Shown here piece after piece: positions 7,401 to 17,050 of a DNA stretch of 64,000 nucleotides. How positions within the stretch are numbered: the first letter of the stretch is position 1; every line of letters starts with the position of its first letter. The translations under genes were made by a program, and so were the position numbers. Source of the DNA: Halobaculum sp. XH14 (lineage in GTDB: Archaea; Halobacteriota; Halobacteria; Halobacteriales; Haloferacaceae); contig NZ_CP134949.1 in the NCBI RefSeq assembly GCF_032116555.1, positions 2,108,001 to 2,172,000 on the forward strand. Reading direction: 5' to 3'. The notes below the pieces were generated by a model. The model did not search any database and was not told where the DNA came from. It saw nothing but the letters and a program-made list of their open reading frames with translations.

Positions 7401-9100
7401 TCGGTCCCGACCGTCTCGTTGGAGGCGGGAAGTCGAAGCTCCACCGCGGTCCCTCGCGGTTCCCGATCGGCGAAGGTCAGCGTCGCCCCGAGCGCGCGGG
7501 CAGCCCACTGGACCAGCCACAGTCCCAGCCCGCTGCCGTGTGAGAGCGCCGTCTCCCGCCCGGCGCTCAGCGCCTCCAGTTCGGCCTCCGGGATGCCGGG
7601 GCCGTCGTCCTCCACCCGGAGAACGACCTCGTCGCCCTCGGGTTCGGCCGTGAGCGTTATCGACGTGGTCTCCCGGTCGGCGTGCTCGACGGCGTTTTCC
7701 GCGAGGTTCTCCATCGCCGCCCGCACGACCGCCGGTCGCGTGGTGACGACGAGCGACTCGGGGGCGTCCACGGCGACCGCGACTGCCGTCCCGTCGTCGA
7801 GTGCCGCCGCGAGTTCGCGGACCAGCGCCGCCAGGTCGGCATCCCGCCGTTCGCGTCGCTCGCCCCCATCGCTGGTGACGAGGTCCTCGACGTCCCGGGC
7901 CTTCTCGCCGAGTTCCTGGAGGTCCCTGCCGCGCTCAACGACCGCGCTCGCCCAGTCGCTCTCGGGGCCCTCCAGCCGGTCTTCCAGCATCTCCGCGCGG
8001 CCGACGACGACGGTCATCCCGTTCCGGAGGTTGTGTCTGAGCACCCGGTTGAGCACCTCGAGGCGCTGTCTTCGCCCTTCCCGCTCGGTGACGTCGGTGA
8101 ACGTCACCGTGTTGCCGACGACCCTGTCGTGGTGGTCCTCGATGCTCGAGACCGTCACCTCGTAGGTCCGGTAGCCGTCGGCGTCCGCGAACTCGAGGAG
8201 CTGACCGCCGTCCGCGTCCAGGTCGACGTCCGGTGCGATGTCGTCGAGCCGGTCACGCACGACCGTCCCCGCGGACTCGCCGAACACCGCCGCGGCCGCG
8301 CTGTTCAGTTCGATGATCCGGCCGTCCGCGTCCACCACGACGACGCCCACGCCGACGTCCTCGATGGCCGCGCGCCTGCCGAGCGCCTGCGTCGCCGGAA
8401 CGAGCCCGAGCAGTTCGAAGCGGAACAGCGCGAACGCGAACGCGACCCCCGTCAGCGCCAGCGCGAGCGGCGTCGGGTCGAGCGCGGGCGCCGGCGGGAG
8501 GAAGAACACCGACTTGACGTGCGCGGCGAAGCTGACGACCGCACCAGCCAGCAGCGCGAGCCCCTGGTCACGGTAGAGCGCGCCGTAGGAGACGACCGTC
8601 TCGAGCAGCAGCAACAGTCCCGCGCCGATGATCGCCCAGCCGTACGCGGCGTGGACGTAGTGCCAGATCTCGGGGTCGTACAGCACCGTCGCCGCGCCGA
8701 ACGTCGGGGCGATCCGGTAGTTCGTCCACAGGAGGTCGTGCGAGCCGGTCGTCGCAACCAGCACGAGCGTCGCGGCGGGGACGAGACAGGTGGCGACGAC
8801 GACCCTGCGGGTGACGTACTCGCCCCGCCCGGTGTACCCCAGCGCGAAGAACAGCCAGGCGGGCGCGACGATGGCCTTGCCCACCTCCAGGGGAACCTCC
8901 ATCGCCTCGCGCAGCAACGGGTCGAAGGTGACGAGCGCGACCGCGTACGAGAGCGACCAGACGGCGACGCCGACCATCAACAACACGAACGACGGCGCGC
9001 CGGGTTCCGCGCGTTCGCGCCAGGTGTAGCTTCCCACGGCGACGGCCGTGCCGGCGGCCACCAGGGCGAAAAACACCAGCACGGAGCCGGTCAACATCAC
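7397..9100 (-). CDS. sensor histidine kinase with 7TM-like sensor and PAS domain
   Basis: This 567-residue protein has seven or eight hydrophobic helices in the first 230 residues (7TM histidine-kinase sensor type). A PAS domain follows at about 243-340 (VGVVVVDADGRIIELN). The phospho-accepting His356 is in VLRHNLRN. An HATPase_c domain carries the N box ENLAENAVEH (Asn469), DDGPGIP (G1) and GSGLGLWLV (G2, 522-530). It should autophosphorylate and pass the phosphate to a response regulator, but none is in the window. The TATA-like GCTTAAATC (9121-9129) lies 21-29 nt upstream, consistent with a leaderless ATG at 9100. The signal sensed is unknown. Confidence 0.92.
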   Translation of the reverse strand: MMLTGSVLVFFALVAAGTAVAVGSYTWRERAEPGAPSFVLLMVGVAVWSLSYAVALVTFDPLLREAMEVPLEVGKAIVAPAWLFFALGYTGRGEYVTRRVVVATCLVPAATLVLVATTGSHDLLWTNYRIAPTFGAATVLYDPEIWHYVHAAYGWAIIGAGLLLLLETVVSYGALYRDQGLALLAGAVVSFAAHVKSVFFLPPAPALDPTPLALALTGVAFAFALFRFELLGLVPATQALGRRAAIEDVGVGVVVVDADGRIIELNSAAAAVFGESAGTVVRDRLDDIAPDVDLDADGGQLLEFADADGYRTYEVTVSSIEDHHDRVVGNTVTFTDVTEREGRRQRLEVLNRVLRHNLRNGMTVVVGRAEMLEDRLEGPESDWASAVVERGRDLQELGEKARDVEDLVTSDGGERRERRDADLAALVRELAAALDDGTAVAVAVDAPESLVVTTRPAVVRAAMENLAENAVEHADRETTSITLTAEPEGDEVVLRVEDDGPGIPEAELEALSAGRETALSHGSGLGLWLVQWAARALGATLTFADREPRGTAVELRLPASNETVGTD

Positions 9101-9120
9101 CGGACCGATGGAGGCCAGGG

Positions 9121-9129
9121 GCTTAAATC
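9121..9129 (-). promoter_or_regulatory. TATA-like box of the histidine kinase gene
   Basis: GATTTAAGC on the minus strand, centred about 25 nt before the ATG at 9100. The gap to the convergently ending pyrF is only 57 nt. Confidence 0.5.
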
Positions 9130-9157
9130 GCCACCAAGGAGCCGGAGCCGGCCCGGT

Positions 9158-9982
9158 TCAGCCGTCGTCCCGTTTCCGGTGCTCGTTCAGGCGGTCACGG
9201 AGCCGCTTTGCGGCCTGGCCGGCGACCGTGGCGAACTCCTCGCCAGCCTCGGAGCCGGCGAAGATGATGCCCCGCGAGGAGTTCACCAGCCCGACCCCGT
9301 CCGCGAGGCCGTACTCGACGGCTGCCTCGGCGTCACCGCCCTGCGCGCCGACACCCGGGACGAGGAACGGCAGGTCCGGCACCGCCTCGCGGACGTCCGC
9401 GAGTTCGTCTGGCGTCGTCGCGCCGACCACCAGCCCGACGTTGCCGGCCTCGTTCCACAGGTCCGCCAGCGCGGCGACCCGCCTGTACAGCGGTTCCCCG
9501 GAGTCGAGTTCGAGGTCCTGGAGGTCCGCGCCGCCCGGGTTGGAGGTGCGACAGAGGACGAACACGCCCTTCTCGTGCCGGGAGAGGAACGGGGAGAGCG
9601 AGTCGCGCCCGAGATAGGGGTTCACGGTGATGGCGTCGGCGTGATCGAGCAGTTCCGCGTACTTGCGCGCGGTGTTTCCGATGTCGGCCCGCTTGGCGTC
9701 GAGCAGCACCGGCACGTCCTTCCCGTGCGCGTACGCGATGGTTTCCCGGAGCGACCGCCACCCGTCGGCGTCCTCGTAGAAGGCGACGTTCGGCTTGTAG
9801 CAGGCGGCGTACTCGTGGGTCGCGTCGATGATGCGTCGGTTGAACGCCCAGCGCGGGAGATCTCTGTCGTGGAGGTGCTCGGGGAGTTTGTCGAGGTCGG
9901 CGTCCAGGCCGACCGAGACGACGGTGTTCTTGGCGTGGATTCTGTCGGCGAGGTCGGAGAAGAAGGGGTTGAACTCGGGCAT
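9158..9982 (-). CDS. pyrF: orotidine 5'-phosphate decarboxylase
   Basis: This 274-residue protein belongs to the longer (group II) form of the enzyme, which performs the last step of UMP synthesis. The active-site block DAKRADIGNT (95-104) supplies the Asp-Lys-Asp set (Asp95, Lys97, Asp100), and the phosphate-binding loop is PGVGAQGGD near the C-terminus. It begins MPEFNPFFSDLADRI, as in the family. It is transcribed alone. A CTTAGC-type box about 30 nt upstream (10011-10017) may be its promoter. Confidence 0.95.
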   Translation of the reverse strand: MPEFNPFFSDLADRIHAKNTVVSVGLDADLDKLPEHLHDRDLPRWAFNRRIIDATHEYAACYKPNVAFYEDADGWRSLRETIAYAHGKDVPVLLDAKRADIGNTARKYAELLDHADAITVNPYLGRDSLSPFLSRHEKGVFVLCRTSNPGGADLQDLELDSGEPLYRRVAALADLWNEAGNVGLVVGATTPDELADVREAVPDLPFLVPGVGAQGGDAEAAVEYGLADGVGLVNSSRGIIFAGSEAGEEFATVAGQAAKRLRDRLNEHRKRDDG

Positions 9983-10073
9983 TCTTGAGTGGTGTGGGTG
10001 GTCGGGTGGGGCTAAGTGTTCCTGTTTTTCTTCTCGGGCGGTGTTGGATCGGTCCTGGTGTCGAACAGCTGGA

Positions 10074-10102
10074 AAGCCCCCTCGACCATCGGTTCAGGGG
10101 CT
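10074..10102. repeat. hairpin, degenerate half-copy of the dispersed repeat
   Basis: AGCCCC and GGGGCT flank a 17-nt spacer, and the sequence continues into TAGCTTCAATCCCCT, which resembles the repeat end CTTTCAGTCCC. It lies downstream of gltB, where a terminator could sit, but no long T-tract is present. Confidence 0.4.
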
Positions 10103-10125
10103 AGCTTCAATCCCCTGACGCACGC

Positions 10126-10402
10126 CTCGAAAGCCCCCCCGGCTGTCGGCTCGGTGCGGCCGCTGCGCTCCTCAGTCGCTCACTGCGTTCGCTCCTCATC
10201 GGTCGGCCTCCGGCCTCCCTCTTGCGGTGCTTGTCGGTCCGCGCCGTCGCCGACAGCCGCGGCCCCTTTCAGTCCCACCCGGACGGCACCGCAACCGCAC
10301 CGCACCCTCCCCAGCCTCCTGCGGTGCTCGGAACTCACCCTCGCTGCGCTCGCGTGAGCCACGCACGAGCGGCCGCGCTTCGCTTGGCCGCCGCGCGCCA
10401 TT
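10126..10402 (+). repeat. dispersed intergenic repeat, copy C (full form with internal hairpin)
   Basis: It starts CTCGAAAGCCCCCCC and continues to GCGGCCCCTTTCAGTCCCACCC at 10280. An internal segment begins with CGGCTGTCGGC (10140-10150) and ends with the exact complement GCCGACAGCCG (10249-10259). The tail with TCGCTGCGCTCGCGTGAGCC ends in GGCCGCCGCGCGCC near 10402, as in copy A. It carries no gene. Confidence 0.75.
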
Positions 10403-10460
10403 CGGCTAGTTCCGTTCGTGAATCACGCGCGAAAACAAGAAACTGCGAATCCGAACTCAC

Positions 10461-13400
10461 CTAGTCGTCGCCCGAGACCGCGCCGCGCTCGAAGCCCGGA
10501 ACCGCGTCGCCGCCCGCCACCGGCTCCGGCAGTTCGTCGCGCACGTCGTCGCCGCGGCCCTCCGCGATGACTTCCGCGTAGGCGTCGGGCAGCACGCGGA
10601 CGAACTCGCCGACGGCCTCCGACCAGTTCTCCAGCAGGGCGGCCGCGCGCTCGCTGTCGGTCCGGGCGAGGTGGTTCTCGACCAGGCGGCGCAGCATCGC
10701 CTCGTCGGCATCGGTCAGTTCCTGGGAGAGCGACACCATCCCGCGGTTCACCTTCGCCGGGAACTCGTCGTCCGGGTCGAACACGTACGCGACGCCGCCG
10801 GACATCCCCGCGCCGAAGTTCCGGCCCGTCTCGCCCAGCACCGCGACGGCGCCGCCGGTCATGTACTCACAGCCGTGGTCGCCCAGCCCCTCGACGACCG
10901 CCTTCGCGCCCGAGTTGCGGACCGCGAAGCGCTCGCCCGCGACGCCGTTGACGTACGCCTCGCCGCTCGTCGCGCCGTAGAGCGCGACGTTGCCGACGAC
11001 GATGTTCTCGCTCGGGTCGAACGACGCGTCCGCGGGCGTCTCGACGGCGAGCGTGCCGCCCGAGAGCCCCTTGCCGACGTAGTCGTTCGCCGCGCCGGTG
11101 AGGTGGCTGCTCACGCCGGGCGCGAGGAACGCGCCGAACGACTGGCCCGCGGTGCCGTCGAACTCCAGGCTGACCGTGTCCCGGGGGAGCCCTTCGCCGC
11201 CGTGTTCGGAGGCGACGCGGTTCGAGAGCGTCGCGCCGACTGCCCGGTCCGTGTTCCCGAGCGTCCGCGAGACGGCGACCGGTTCGCCCGACGAGAGCGC
11301 CTCGTCCGCCGCCTCGATGAGCTCCCGGTCGATGCCGTCCGCGACGTCGGCGTGGTCCTGCTCGCGCACCTTCGTCCGCGCGCCGGGCGCGGGGTCGGCG
11401 AGCACCGTCGAGAGGTCGAGTTTCGCGGCCTTCCCCTCCAGGTCGTCGCGCTGGGTGAGCACGTCGGGCCGGCCGATCATCTCCTCGACCGTGCGGAAGC
11501 CGAGGTCGGCCATGATCTCGCGGAGCTCCCGTGCGATGAACGTCATGTAGTTGATGACGTGCTCGGGCTCGCCGGGGAAGCGCTCGCGGAGGTCCTCCCG
11601 CTGGGTGGCGACGCCGACCGGGCAGGTGTTCTGGTGGCACTGCCGGGCCATCACACAGCCCGAGGAGACGAGCGAGGCGGTGCCGAAGGCGAACTCCTCG
11701 CCGCCCAGCAGCGCGCCGACCGCGACGTCGCGGCCGGTCTTCATCCCGCCGTCGACGGCGACGCGGATGCGGTCGCGCAGCCCCGTCGCGCGGAGCATCT
11801 GGTTCGTCTCCGCGAGGCCGAGTTCCCACGGGAGGCCGGCGTTCTTGATGCTCGTCTTCGGCGACGCGCCCGTCCCGCCCGAGTGGCCCGAGACGTGGAC
11901 GACGTCGGCCTCGGCCTTCGCGACGCCGGCCGCGATGGTGCCGATGCCGGCCTCCGAGACCAGCTTCACGTTGACGTCGGCCTCCGGGTTCGCGGACTTC
12001 AGGTCGTGAATGAGCTGTTTCAGGTCCTCGATGGAGTAGATGTCGTGTTGCGGGGGCGGCGAGATGAGGCCCACGCCCGGCGTCGAACACCGGACGTGCG
12101 CGATGTACTCGTTCACCTTCGCGCCGGGGAGATGACCGCCCTCGCCGGGCTTGGAGCCCTGCGCCATCTTGATCTGGAGTTCGTCCGCGCTCGCGAGGTA
12201 CTCCGCGGTGACGCCGAAGCGGCCCGAAGCGACCTGTTTCACGTCGCACTCGCGCTCGGTGCCGAACCGCTCGGGCGGCTCGCCGCCCTCGCCGGTGTTC
12301 GACTTGCCGCCGAGCCGCCGCATCGCGATGGAGTTGTTCTCGTGGGCCTCCGGCGAGAGGCTGCCGAGGCTCATCGCTGCCGTGGTGAAGCGCGTGGCGA
12401 TCTCCGAGACCGGCTCGACCTCCTCGACCGGGATCGGGTCGCGGTCGGAATCGAACTCAAGGAGGTTCCGGAGTTCGGCCGGTTCGTCGGCGTCGTTCAC
12501 CTGTTCTGCGAACGAGTCCCACGACTCGCGGTCGTCCCCACGGACGGCGGCGTGGAGGTCCCGCACCGAGTGGGGGTTCCAGCCGTGGTGGAGCCCCGAC
12601 GAGCGGTTCTCGTACTCGCCGTGGGTCTCCAGTTCGGGGTCGTCGCCGAAGCCGACCGCGTGGCGCTCGCGGACGTCGGCCGCGAGTTCGTCGACGCCGA
12701 TGCCCTCCGTGCGGATCTCGGTCCCCTCGAAGTACTCGCGGACGAACGCGGAGTCGAGCCCCACCGCCTCGAAGATCTGTGCGCCGCGGTAGGACTCGGC
12801 CGTCGAGATGCCCATCTTCGCCATCGTCTTGAGGAGCCCCTGTTCGAGCGCCGCGCGGTAGGTGGCGAGCGCCTCCACCTCGTCCGCGCCGTCGGGGCCG
12901 GCGACGAGGTCCCGGACCGTCTCGTACGCGAGGTACGGACAGACCGCGCCCGCGCCGTAGCCGACGAGCGTGGCGACGTGGTGGACCTCGCGCGGGTCGC
13001 CCGACTCGACCACGAGGCCACAGCGGGCGCGCAGGCCCTCGCGGACGAGCGCGTGGTGGACCGCCGCGGTGGCGAGCAGGCTCGGGATGGGCGCGCGGTC
13101 GGCGTCGACCGCGCGGTCCGAGAGAACGAGCACGTCGGCGCCGTCGCGGACGGCCGCGACCGCCTCCTCGCGGAGGGCCTCGACCGCGGCCTCCATGTCG
13201 CCCTCGGGGTCCCAGGTCGTCTCCAGCGTCGTCGACGTCAGGTCGCCGTCGGTCCGGCCCGCGAGGTCGCGGAGCCCGGCCGTCTCGGCCTCGGTGAGGA
13301 TCGGCGAGTCGCAGACGACCTGCCGGGCGTGTTCGGGCGACTCGTCGAGCAGGTTCCGCTGGGGGCCGAGTCTGGCCTCGAGCGAGGTGACGAGTTCCTC

Positions 13401-15044
13401 GCGGATGTAGTCGATCGGCGGGTTCGACACCTGCGCGAACAGTTGCTTGAAGTAGGTGAACAGCGGCCGGTTGTACTCCGAGAGCACCGACAGCGGCGTG
13501 TCGTCGCCCATCGAACCGACGGGGTCCTTCCCGTCGTGGGTCATCGGCTCGATCATGTGGTTCAGCTGGTCGGTCGTGTAGCCGAACGTCGCCTGGAGCC
13601 CGCGGAGGTTCTCGGGAGCCTCGCCGGCGTTCGGAACCGTCCTCACCGCGTCGGCGTCACCCGGCCGGCCGTCCGCGTCCGTCTCGACCGCCACGGCGTC
13701 GAGTTCGCGCTGCTCGGCGTCGACGAACTCACCGTACCTGTCGTCGACGAGGTCCGCGAAGACGGCCTCGTCGGGGACGACCTCGCCGGCCTCGCGGTCC
13801 GCGACGAACACCTCGCCGGGCTGGAGCCGGCCGCGCTCGGCGACCGCGCTCGGCTCGTGGTCGAGCGCGCCGACCTCGCTGGCCATCACGAGCCGGTTGT
13901 CGGTCGTCACGTCGTATCGGCACGGACGCAGGCCGTTCCGGTCGAGCACGCCCGCGACGCGCTCGCCGTCGAAGCCGATGACCAGTGCGGGGCCGTCCCA
14001 CGGCTCCACGAGCGAGGCGTGGAAGTCGTAGAACTCCCGGCGCTCCTCGCTCATCGCGTCGTCCCCGCGGTACGCTTCGGGGATGAGCATCCGGAGCGCG
14101 TGCGGGAGCTCGCGGCCGCCCCGGAGCAGCAAGTCGAGCGTCTCGTCGACTGAGGCGGTGTCGGACTGGTCCGGATCGGAGATGACCGGCGTCACCGTCT
14201 CCAGTTCCGCGTCGGTGAAGCCGCCGTCCGCGAGGTCGGCCTCGCGGGCGCGCATCCAGTTCACGTTCCCCCGGATGGTGTTGAACTCGCCGTTGTGGAC
14301 GATGTTCCGGTACGGGTGCGCGAGGTGCCACGCGCCGAGCGTGTTCGTCGAGAAGCGCGCGTGGACGAGCGCGACGCCGGATTCGAGCCGGTCGTCGCGA
14401 AGGTCCGGGAAGTACGTCCCGAGCTGGCTCGCCTTCAGAAGGCCCTTGTAGACGAGGCGCTCGCGGTCGAGCGAGCAGACGTAGAATCGCCCCGCACCCT
14501 CCACGTCCGCGGCCGCCTTCTCCAGTTCGCGCCGGCCGACGTACAGTCGCCGGTCGAAGTCGTCGGTCGAGAGTTCCCCGTCGGGCGCGACGAACGCCTG
14601 CCAGACGGACGGCTCCGAGTCCAGCGCAGTCTCGCCCAGGTCCGCCGCATCCGCGTCCGTGGGAACCTCCCGCCACGCGACCGTCTCGACCCCGTAGGAG
14701 GCGAACGTCGTCTCGAACAGGTCCCGGAGCTCCGCCCGTACCCCCTCGTCGGTCGGCATGAACAGCGATCCGACCGCGTAGGTGTCCGGGAGGTCGCCGA
14801 CGACCGCCTCGAAGAAGCCGTCCGGCCGCTGGAGCATGACGCCCGCCCCGTCGCCCGTGTTCGGTTCCGCGCCCGTCGCACCCCGGTGTTCGAGGTTCTC
14901 CAGGAGTTCGATGCCATCCTCGATTACTGCGTGTGACCGACCGCCGTCGAGGTCGACGACGGCACCTACACCGCAGTTCGAACGCTCGTCCGCGGGGTCC
15001 GCCAGGCCCGCGGCCGGGCGCTCGCGCGCGTCCGGCTGAGTCAT
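10461..15044 (-). CDS. gltB: glutamate synthase large subunit (ferredoxin- or NADPH-dependent type)
   Basis: This 1527-residue protein has the full domain set of the family. It comprises an N-terminal glutamine amidotransferase with nucleophile Cys24 in SNCGVGAV after a short propeptide, a central domain, the FMN-binding synthase barrel (GKSNTGEGGE, QIKMAQGSKPGEGG), the 3Fe-4S cysteine cluster (CVMARQCHQNTCPVG, about residues 1130-1142) and the C-terminal GXGXG beta-helix (AVLGETGRNFGAGMSGG). It makes two glutamates from 2-oxoglutarate and glutamine in the cytoplasm. No small subunit (gltD) is adjacent, so ferredoxin may be the donor (inference). A TATA-like box, GCTTTATG, lies 23-30 nt upstream. 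Confidence 0.96.
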   Translation of the reverse strand: MTQPDARERPAAGLADPADERSNCGVGAVVDLDGGRSHAVIEDGIELLENLEHRGATGAEPNTGDGAGVMLQRPDGFFEAVVGDLPDTYAVGSLFMPTDEGVRAELRDLFETTFASYGVETVAWREVPTDADAADLGETALDSEPSVWQAFVAPDGELSTDDFDRRLYVGRRELEKAAADVEGAGRFYVCSLDRERLVYKGLLKASQLGTYFPDLRDDRLESGVALVHARFSTNTLGAWHLAHPYRNIVHNGEFNTIRGNVNWMRAREADLADGGFTDAELETVTPVISDPDQSDTASVDETLDLLLRGGRELPHALRMLIPEAYRGDDAMSEERREFYDFHASLVEPWDGPALVIGFDGERVAGVLDRNGLRPCRYDVTTDNRLVMASEVGALDHEPSAVAERGRLQPGEVFVADREAGEVVPDEAVFADLVDDRYGEFVDAEQRELDAVAVETDADGRPGDADAVRTVPNAGEAPENLRGLQATFGYTTDQLNHMIEPMTHDGKDPVGSMGDDTPLSVLSEYNRPLFTYFKQLFAQVSNPPIDYIREELVTSLEARLGPQRNLLDESPEHARQVVCDSPILTEAETAGLRDLAGRTDGDLTSTTLETTWDPEGDMEAAVEALREEAVAAVRDGADVLVLSDRAVDADRAPIPSLLATAAVHHALVREGLRARCGLVVESGDPREVHHVATLVGYGAGAVCPYLAYETVRDLVAGPDGADEVEALATYRAALEQGLLKTMAKMGISTAESYRGAQIFEAVGLDSAFVREYFEGTEIRTEGIGVDELAADVRERHAVGFGDDPELETHGEYENRSSGLHHGWNPHSVRDLHAAVRGDDRESWDSFAEQVNDADEPAELRNLLEFDSDRDPIPVEEVEPVSEIATRFTTAAMSLGSLSPEAHENNSIAMRRLGGKSNTGEGGEPPERFGTERECDVKQVASGRFGVTAEYLASADELQIKMAQGSKPGEGGHLPGAKVNEYIAHVRCSTPGVGLISPPPQHDIYSIEDLKQLIHDLKSANPEADVNVKLVSEAGIGTIAAGVAKAEADVVHVSGHSGGTGASPKTSIKNAGLPWELGLAETNQMLRATGLRDRIRVAVDGGMKTGRDVAVGALLGGEEFAFGTASLVSSGCVMARQCHQNTCPVGVATQREDLRERFPGEPEHVINYMTFIARELREIMADLGFRTVEEMIGRPDVLTQRDDLEGKAAKLDLSTVLADPAPGARTKVREQDHADVADGIDRELIEAADEALSSGEPVAVSRTLGNTDRAVGATLSNRVASEHGGEGLPRDTVSLEFDGTAGQSFGAFLAPGVSSHLTGAANDYVGKGLSGGTLAVETPADASFDPSENIVVGNVALYGATSGEAYVNGVAGERFAVRNSGAKAVVEGLGDHGCEYMTGGAVAVLGETGRNFGAGMSGGVAYVFDPDDEFPAKVNRGMVSLSQELTDADEAMLRRLVENHLARTDSERAAALLENWSEAVGEFVRVLPDAYAEVIAEGRGDDVRDELPEPVAGGDAVPGFERGAVSGDD

Positions 15045-15066
15045 GTGGGAGGGTGCGCGTGACCCA

Positions 15067-15074
15067 CATAAAGC
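15067..15074 (-). promoter_or_regulatory. TATA-like box of gltB
   Basis: GCTTTATG on the minus strand, 23-30 nt upstream of the ATG at 15044. Further upstream (15098-15122) lies an A/T-rich block with TGGTATTGGTAC and CTATTATTCCC that may hold activator or TFB sites. Confidence 0.5.
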
Positions 15075-15313
15075 CGTGACCCTGAAGGACTAAGGGCGTA
15101 CCAATACCATACAAGGGAATAATAGGTCAAGGATGTACGGAATCGAGTAGTCAATTGACGATCAGCGTCCGATTACGACTCGGATAGTCGTGATAGCTGC
15201 AAATTTTCCTCTGATCGTCCAGCCCGAAAATCGTTCGGAATTTCGGTGGACGTTCGTCCAGTTCCAATCGGCGGTTCCCGTCCGATCGGACCCCCCGAGT
15301 TCGGACGGCGCGG

Positions 15314-16798
15314 TCAGTAGGACTTCGCGAAGTACGCGGTTCGTTCCGCGCGCTCCCCACAGACCGCACACGTCTCCTCGTCCTCGCCGCCGACGAGGTC
15401 GTCCTCGTCCTCGAACGGGACCATGACGATCTCGGCGGCGATCTGCTCTTTGATCTCGTCCTCGCAGCCCTCCTCGCCACACCACGGCGCATTGACGTAG
15501 CCGCCGTGCTGGCCGATGGTGCCCAGGATCTCCGCGCGATCCGACGCCTCGCGCACCTCGCCCTCGAGGTTCTCCTCGGCGGCGGCGTACAGCTTTGCGA
15601 ACACCTCGTCGAGGTGGACCCGCGCGGCGTCCGCGATGCCCTCGCGCTCGGCGGTCGCCTCCTCGCCGTCCGGGCGGTGGACGACCGTCACCTCGTCGTC
15701 CTCGACCTCGTGGGGGCCGATCTCGAACCGGACGGGGACGCCGTTGAGTTCGTGCTCGTTGAACTTGAAGCCGGGATTGCGCGTGTCGCGGTCGTCGAGT
15801 TCGACGCGGATGCCCGCCTCCTCGAGTTCCTCTGCGATGCCCTGGGCGTACGAGAGCACGTCCTCCTTCGTGTCGGCCTGCCAGATGGGGACGATGACGA
15901 CCTGCTCGGGCGCGACCGTCGGGGGGAGCACGAGCCCCTGATCGTCCGAGTGGGTCATGATGAGCGCGCCGAGCGCGCGCCAGGAGAGCCCCCAGGAGGT
16001 GGTGTGGGCGACCTGCTCCTCCTCGTCCTCGTCCGAGTAGTGGATGTCGAACGCCTCGGCGAACGAGGTGCCGAGGTGGTGGGACGTCCCGCCCTGGACG
16101 GACTTGCCGTCGGGCATCAGCGCCTCGACGGTCGTCGTGGTGTCCGCGCCGGGGAACTTGTCGTGGTCGGGCTTCTGGCCGCGGAGGACGGGCATCGCGA
16201 AGAACTCCTCGTACACCGACTCGTACTGATCGAGCCGGCGCATCGTCTCGTCCCAGGCGTCCTCGTGGGTGGCGTGGGCCGTGTGGCCCTCCTGCCAGAG
16301 GAACTCCTTCGTGCGGAAGAACGGCTTCGTCTCCGTCGCCTCCCAGCGCACGACCGAGCACCACTGGTTGACGCGCAGCGGCAGGTCGCGGTGGCTCCGC
16401 ACCCAGCGGGCGATGTACGGGGTGATGATGGACTCGGAGGTGGGCCGCACGGCGAGCCGTTCCTCGAGTTCGTCGTTGCCCGCGTGGGTCACCCACGCCA
16501 CCTCGGGGTCGAACCCCTCGACGATGTCCTTCTCGCGCTCGAGGTACGACTCGGGGATGAACATGGGGAAGTAGGCGTTCCGGACGCCCGTCTCCTTGAA
16601 CTTCGAGTCGAGGAACGCCTGCATGCGCTCCCAGAGCTCGTAGCCGCGGGGCCGGGTCACGATGAACCCGGACATGTTCTCGGGGCCGTAGTTCGCCAGG
16701 CCCGCCTTCTGGACTACCTCGGCGTACCACTCGCCGGTCTCATACTCCTTGGATTTCGTGACGCCGAGGTCCTGCTCGGCGCCGTCGTCGTCGTTCAT
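15314..16798 (-). CDS. proS: prolyl-tRNA synthetase (archaeal/eukaryal type)
   Basis: This 494-residue class II synthetase charges tRNA-Pro. Motif 1 (SGFIVTRPRGYELWERM), motif 2 (RWEATETKPFFRTKEFLW) and motif 3 (GLSWRALGALIMTHSDDQG) are visible. An anticodon-binding domain follows (VVIVPIWQADT), then the C-terminal zinc domain typical of the archaeal type (Cys-containing PWCGEEGCED and CAVCG) ending in Tyr. There is no bacterial editing insert. A TATA-like TCTTAAAC (16821-16828) is about 26 nt upstream, so the message is probably leaderless. Confidence 0.97.
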   Translation of the reverse strand: MNDDDGAEQDLGVTKSKEYETGEWYAEVVQKAGLANYGPENMSGFIVTRPRGYELWERMQAFLDSKFKETGVRNAYFPMFIPESYLEREKDIVEGFDPEVAWVTHAGNDELEERLAVRPTSESIITPYIARWVRSHRDLPLRVNQWCSVVRWEATETKPFFRTKEFLWQEGHTAHATHEDAWDETMRRLDQYESVYEEFFAMPVLRGQKPDHDKFPGADTTTTVEALMPDGKSVQGGTSHHLGTSFAEAFDIHYSDEDEEEQVAHTTSWGLSWRALGALIMTHSDDQGLVLPPTVAPEQVVIVPIWQADTKEDVLSYAQGIAEELEEAGIRVELDDRDTRNPGFKFNEHELNGVPVRFEIGPHEVEDDEVTVVHRPDGEEATAEREGIADAARVHLDEVFAKLYAAAEENLEGEVREASDRAEILGTIGQHGGYVNAPWCGEEGCEDEIKEQIAAEIVMVPFEDEDDLVGGEDEETCAVCGERAERTAYFAKSY

Positions 16799-16820
16799 AC
16801 TCGTTGGTTTCGGACTGCGG

Positions 16821-16828
16821 TCTTAAAC
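16821..16828 (-). promoter_or_regulatory. TATA-like box of proS
   Basis: GTTTAAGA on the minus strand, 23-30 nt upstream of the ATG at 16798. Confidence 0.5.
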
Positions 16829-17050
16829 GCGGTGCGTTTCGGTCGCGCCGGGAGAAGTGATGGTGGGTGGCCTAGGCGCCACCCGGCGGGAGCGGGACTG
16901 GGACGGCGCGCTGGGCGGACTCACGTGCGTGACCCCGGCGCCGTGTCATGGTCGCCACTGGGATCGGCCCCCACAAGAACGTACCGGGGGGTCGTCACCG
17001 GCTGGCACGAACGACCAACGGTTATGCCCCTCCCAGCACAGCCGCGACGC

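Larger units (their letters stand above)
9983..10460. other. gene-free interval with dispersed repeat copy C
   Basis: 478 nt between gltB and pyrF hold no supported gene. They contain a small hairpin (10074-10102) and a full repeat copy (10126-10402). Confidence 0.7.

Noticed and set aside
10074-10102. Rho-independent-like terminator of gltB
   Set aside because: A hairpin is present but only a short T-run follows. It also fits a degenerate piece of the dispersed repeat.
10671-14153. 1160-codon open frame on the plus strand
   Set aside because: It is antisense to gltB, whose motifs are all present. The frame has the alternating Arg/Val/Glu pattern typical of shadows in very GC-rich DNA.
15506-17050. 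Long N-terminal extension of the acetyltransferase frame over proS
   Set aside because: This part is antisense to prolyl-tRNA synthetase. Only the portion from 17051 has GNAT similarity.
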